Origin: Enterobacteriaceae bacterium
GTDB lineage: Bacteria > Pseudomonadota > Gammaproteobacteria > Enterobacterales > Enterobacteriaceae
Direction of reading: 5' to 3'
Length of the DNA stretch: 6,463 bases
Assembly (NCBI GenBank): GCA_022712475.1
Contig: JALAGK010000070.1
Span: forward strand, 1-6,463
Below, piece after piece: positions 6,168 through 6,463 of this stretch. The notes below the pieces were generated by a model. The model did not search any database, was not told where the DNA came from, and was given only the letters and a program-made list of their open reading frames with translations. Position 1 is the stretch's first letter, and each line of letters starts with the position of its first letter. The translations under genes and the position numbers were made by a program.

Positions 6168-6220
6168 GGTGGCGATCCTTATTAAACTCGTTTGCGATAG
6201 TTTCCCCTCAGGGATGAGCT

Positions 6221-6249
6221 ACCTTAACCTTAAATGGTAAAGATATCAA
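6221..6249 (-). promoter_or_regulatory. aroF-tyrA promoter
   Basis: On the minus strand TTGATA (6249-6244) is a 5/6 match to the -35 and TAAGGT (6226-6221) a weaker -10, with a 17-bp spacer. The -35 sits where the E. coli aroF -35 (TTGAAA, as I recall it) lies relative to the TyrR boxes. A conserved stretch ACTATCGCAAACGAG (6202-6188) lies in the leader in both species. Confidence 0.75.
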
Positions 6250-6253
6250 TCCA
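6236..6253 (-). promoter_or_regulatory. TyrR box overlapping the aroF -35 (weak box)
   Basis: Minus-strand TGGATTGATATCTTTACC fits TGTAAA-N6-TTTACA weakly on the left and 5/6 on the right and keeps the invariant G and C. It overlaps the -35 hexamer, so bound TyrR would block RNA polymerase. The matching E. coli site, recalled as TGGATTGAAAACTTTACT, is in the same place. Confidence 0.7.
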
Positions 6254-6258
6254 CATTA

Positions 6259-6276
6259 CGTAACGATAACTTTACA
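6259..6276 (-). promoter_or_regulatory. TyrR box adjacent to the aroF promoter (strong box)
   Basis: Minus-strand TGTAAAGTTATCGTTACG has a perfect left half and a 4/6 right half. It starts 23 bp from the promoter-overlapping box, the same spacing as in E. coli aroF, about two helical turns, which suits cooperative TyrR binding with tyrosine. Confidence 0.8.
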
Positions 6277-6319
6277 AAAACAAAATAACCCCCACCTAAT
6301 TAGGCTAGAAACCCAAAAA

Positions 6320-6337
6320 CGTAAAAATAACGTTCCA
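6320..6337 (-). promoter_or_regulatory. Upstream TyrR box (third box)
   Basis: Minus-strand TGGAACGTTATTTTTACG matches 4/6 and 5/6 of the TyrR half sites and has the invariant G and C. Its centre is 61 bp from the strong box, as part of the three-box arrangement known from E. coli aroF, where a distant box contributes to full repression. Confidence 0.6.
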
Positions 6338-6350
6338 CTTTACCATTGCA

Positions 6351-6463
6351 TTATGACGCCAGAGCCTGTGGTTGTCTGGTTCTGCGCCAGCATAAGAGAT
6401 CCTGCACAATAAACGCCAACAGGCTAAACCCCATTAGCGGCATCGCCGCACTCAGGCAAAGCA
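6351..6463 (-). CDS. Unidentified membrane protein, C-terminal fragment
   Basis: An open frame enters from the right edge and ends at TAA (6353-6351). The 37 visible residues contain a hydrophobic stretch, LSAAMPLMGFSLLAFIV, followed by QDLLCWRRTRQ and a short polar tail. This is a typical last transmembrane helix with a positively charged cytoplasmic end. The pattern with a proline at the helix start resembles the C-terminus of TRAP-transporter small permeases (DctQ/YiaM type), but 37 residues are too few to name it. In E. coli K-12 the position upstream of aroF is taken by yfiL, which runs the other way, so this neighbour differs. The aroF promoter follows with no terminator between, so read-through into aroF is possible. 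Confidence 0.5.
   Translation of the reverse strand, partial: LCLSAAMPLMGFSLLAFIVQDLLCWRRTRQPQALAS

Noticed and set aside
5829..6185. 118-codon plus-strand frame antisense to aroF
   Set aside because: It is the complement of the highly conserved aroF 5' half and shows no domain or good start signal.

Overview
The window is a piece of chromosome from an enteric gammaproteobacterium (Enterobacteriaceae, close to Escherichia, Salmonella, Citrobacter and Enterobacter). BamD, RaiA, PheA, TyrA and AroF all align almost end to end with the remembered E. coli K-12 proteins and lie in the same order. The genus cannot be fixed by eye.

Layout. At 1-74 (minus) is the 5' end of rluD, leaving the window. 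A divergent intergenic region (75-206) leads to bamD (207-944, plus) and a strong terminator. raiA (1213-1548, plus) follows, with a candidate class II CRP promoter and its own terminator. That terminator's T-run touches the -35 box of the pheLA promoter. The leader peptide gene pheL (1650-1697), an attenuator (1700-1771) and pheA (1795-2952) come next. A convergent set on the minus strand fills the rest: aroF (6167-5097) and tyrA (5081-3960) form a tight operon with a terminator. Beyond it lies an SMP-30/gluconolactonase-type gene (3891-3013), which K-12 does not have between pheA and tyrA. Upstream of aroF are a sigma-70 promoter and three TyrR-box-like sites. The last 113 bases carry the C-terminus of an unidentified membrane protein on the minus strand.

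How the genes work together. aroF makes DAHP, the entry step to chorismate. pheA and tyrA each carry a chorismate mutase domain and compete for chorismate, one for phenylalanine and the other for tyrosine. The sequence shows the two expected controls: Phe-codon attenuation before pheA and TyrR boxes before aroF-tyrA. BamD (outer-membrane protein assembly), RaiA (ribosome hibernation) and RluD (23S pseudouridylation) are conserved housekeeping neighbours.

I find no convincing undescribed system. The points most worth a second look are an apparent ATT start codon for rluD, an arginine inside the BamD lipoprotein signal sequence, the SMP-30 gene between pheA and tyrA, and the unidentified membrane-protein gene upstream of aroF. 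No rRNA, tRNA, CRISPR array, insertion sequence or attachment site was seen.
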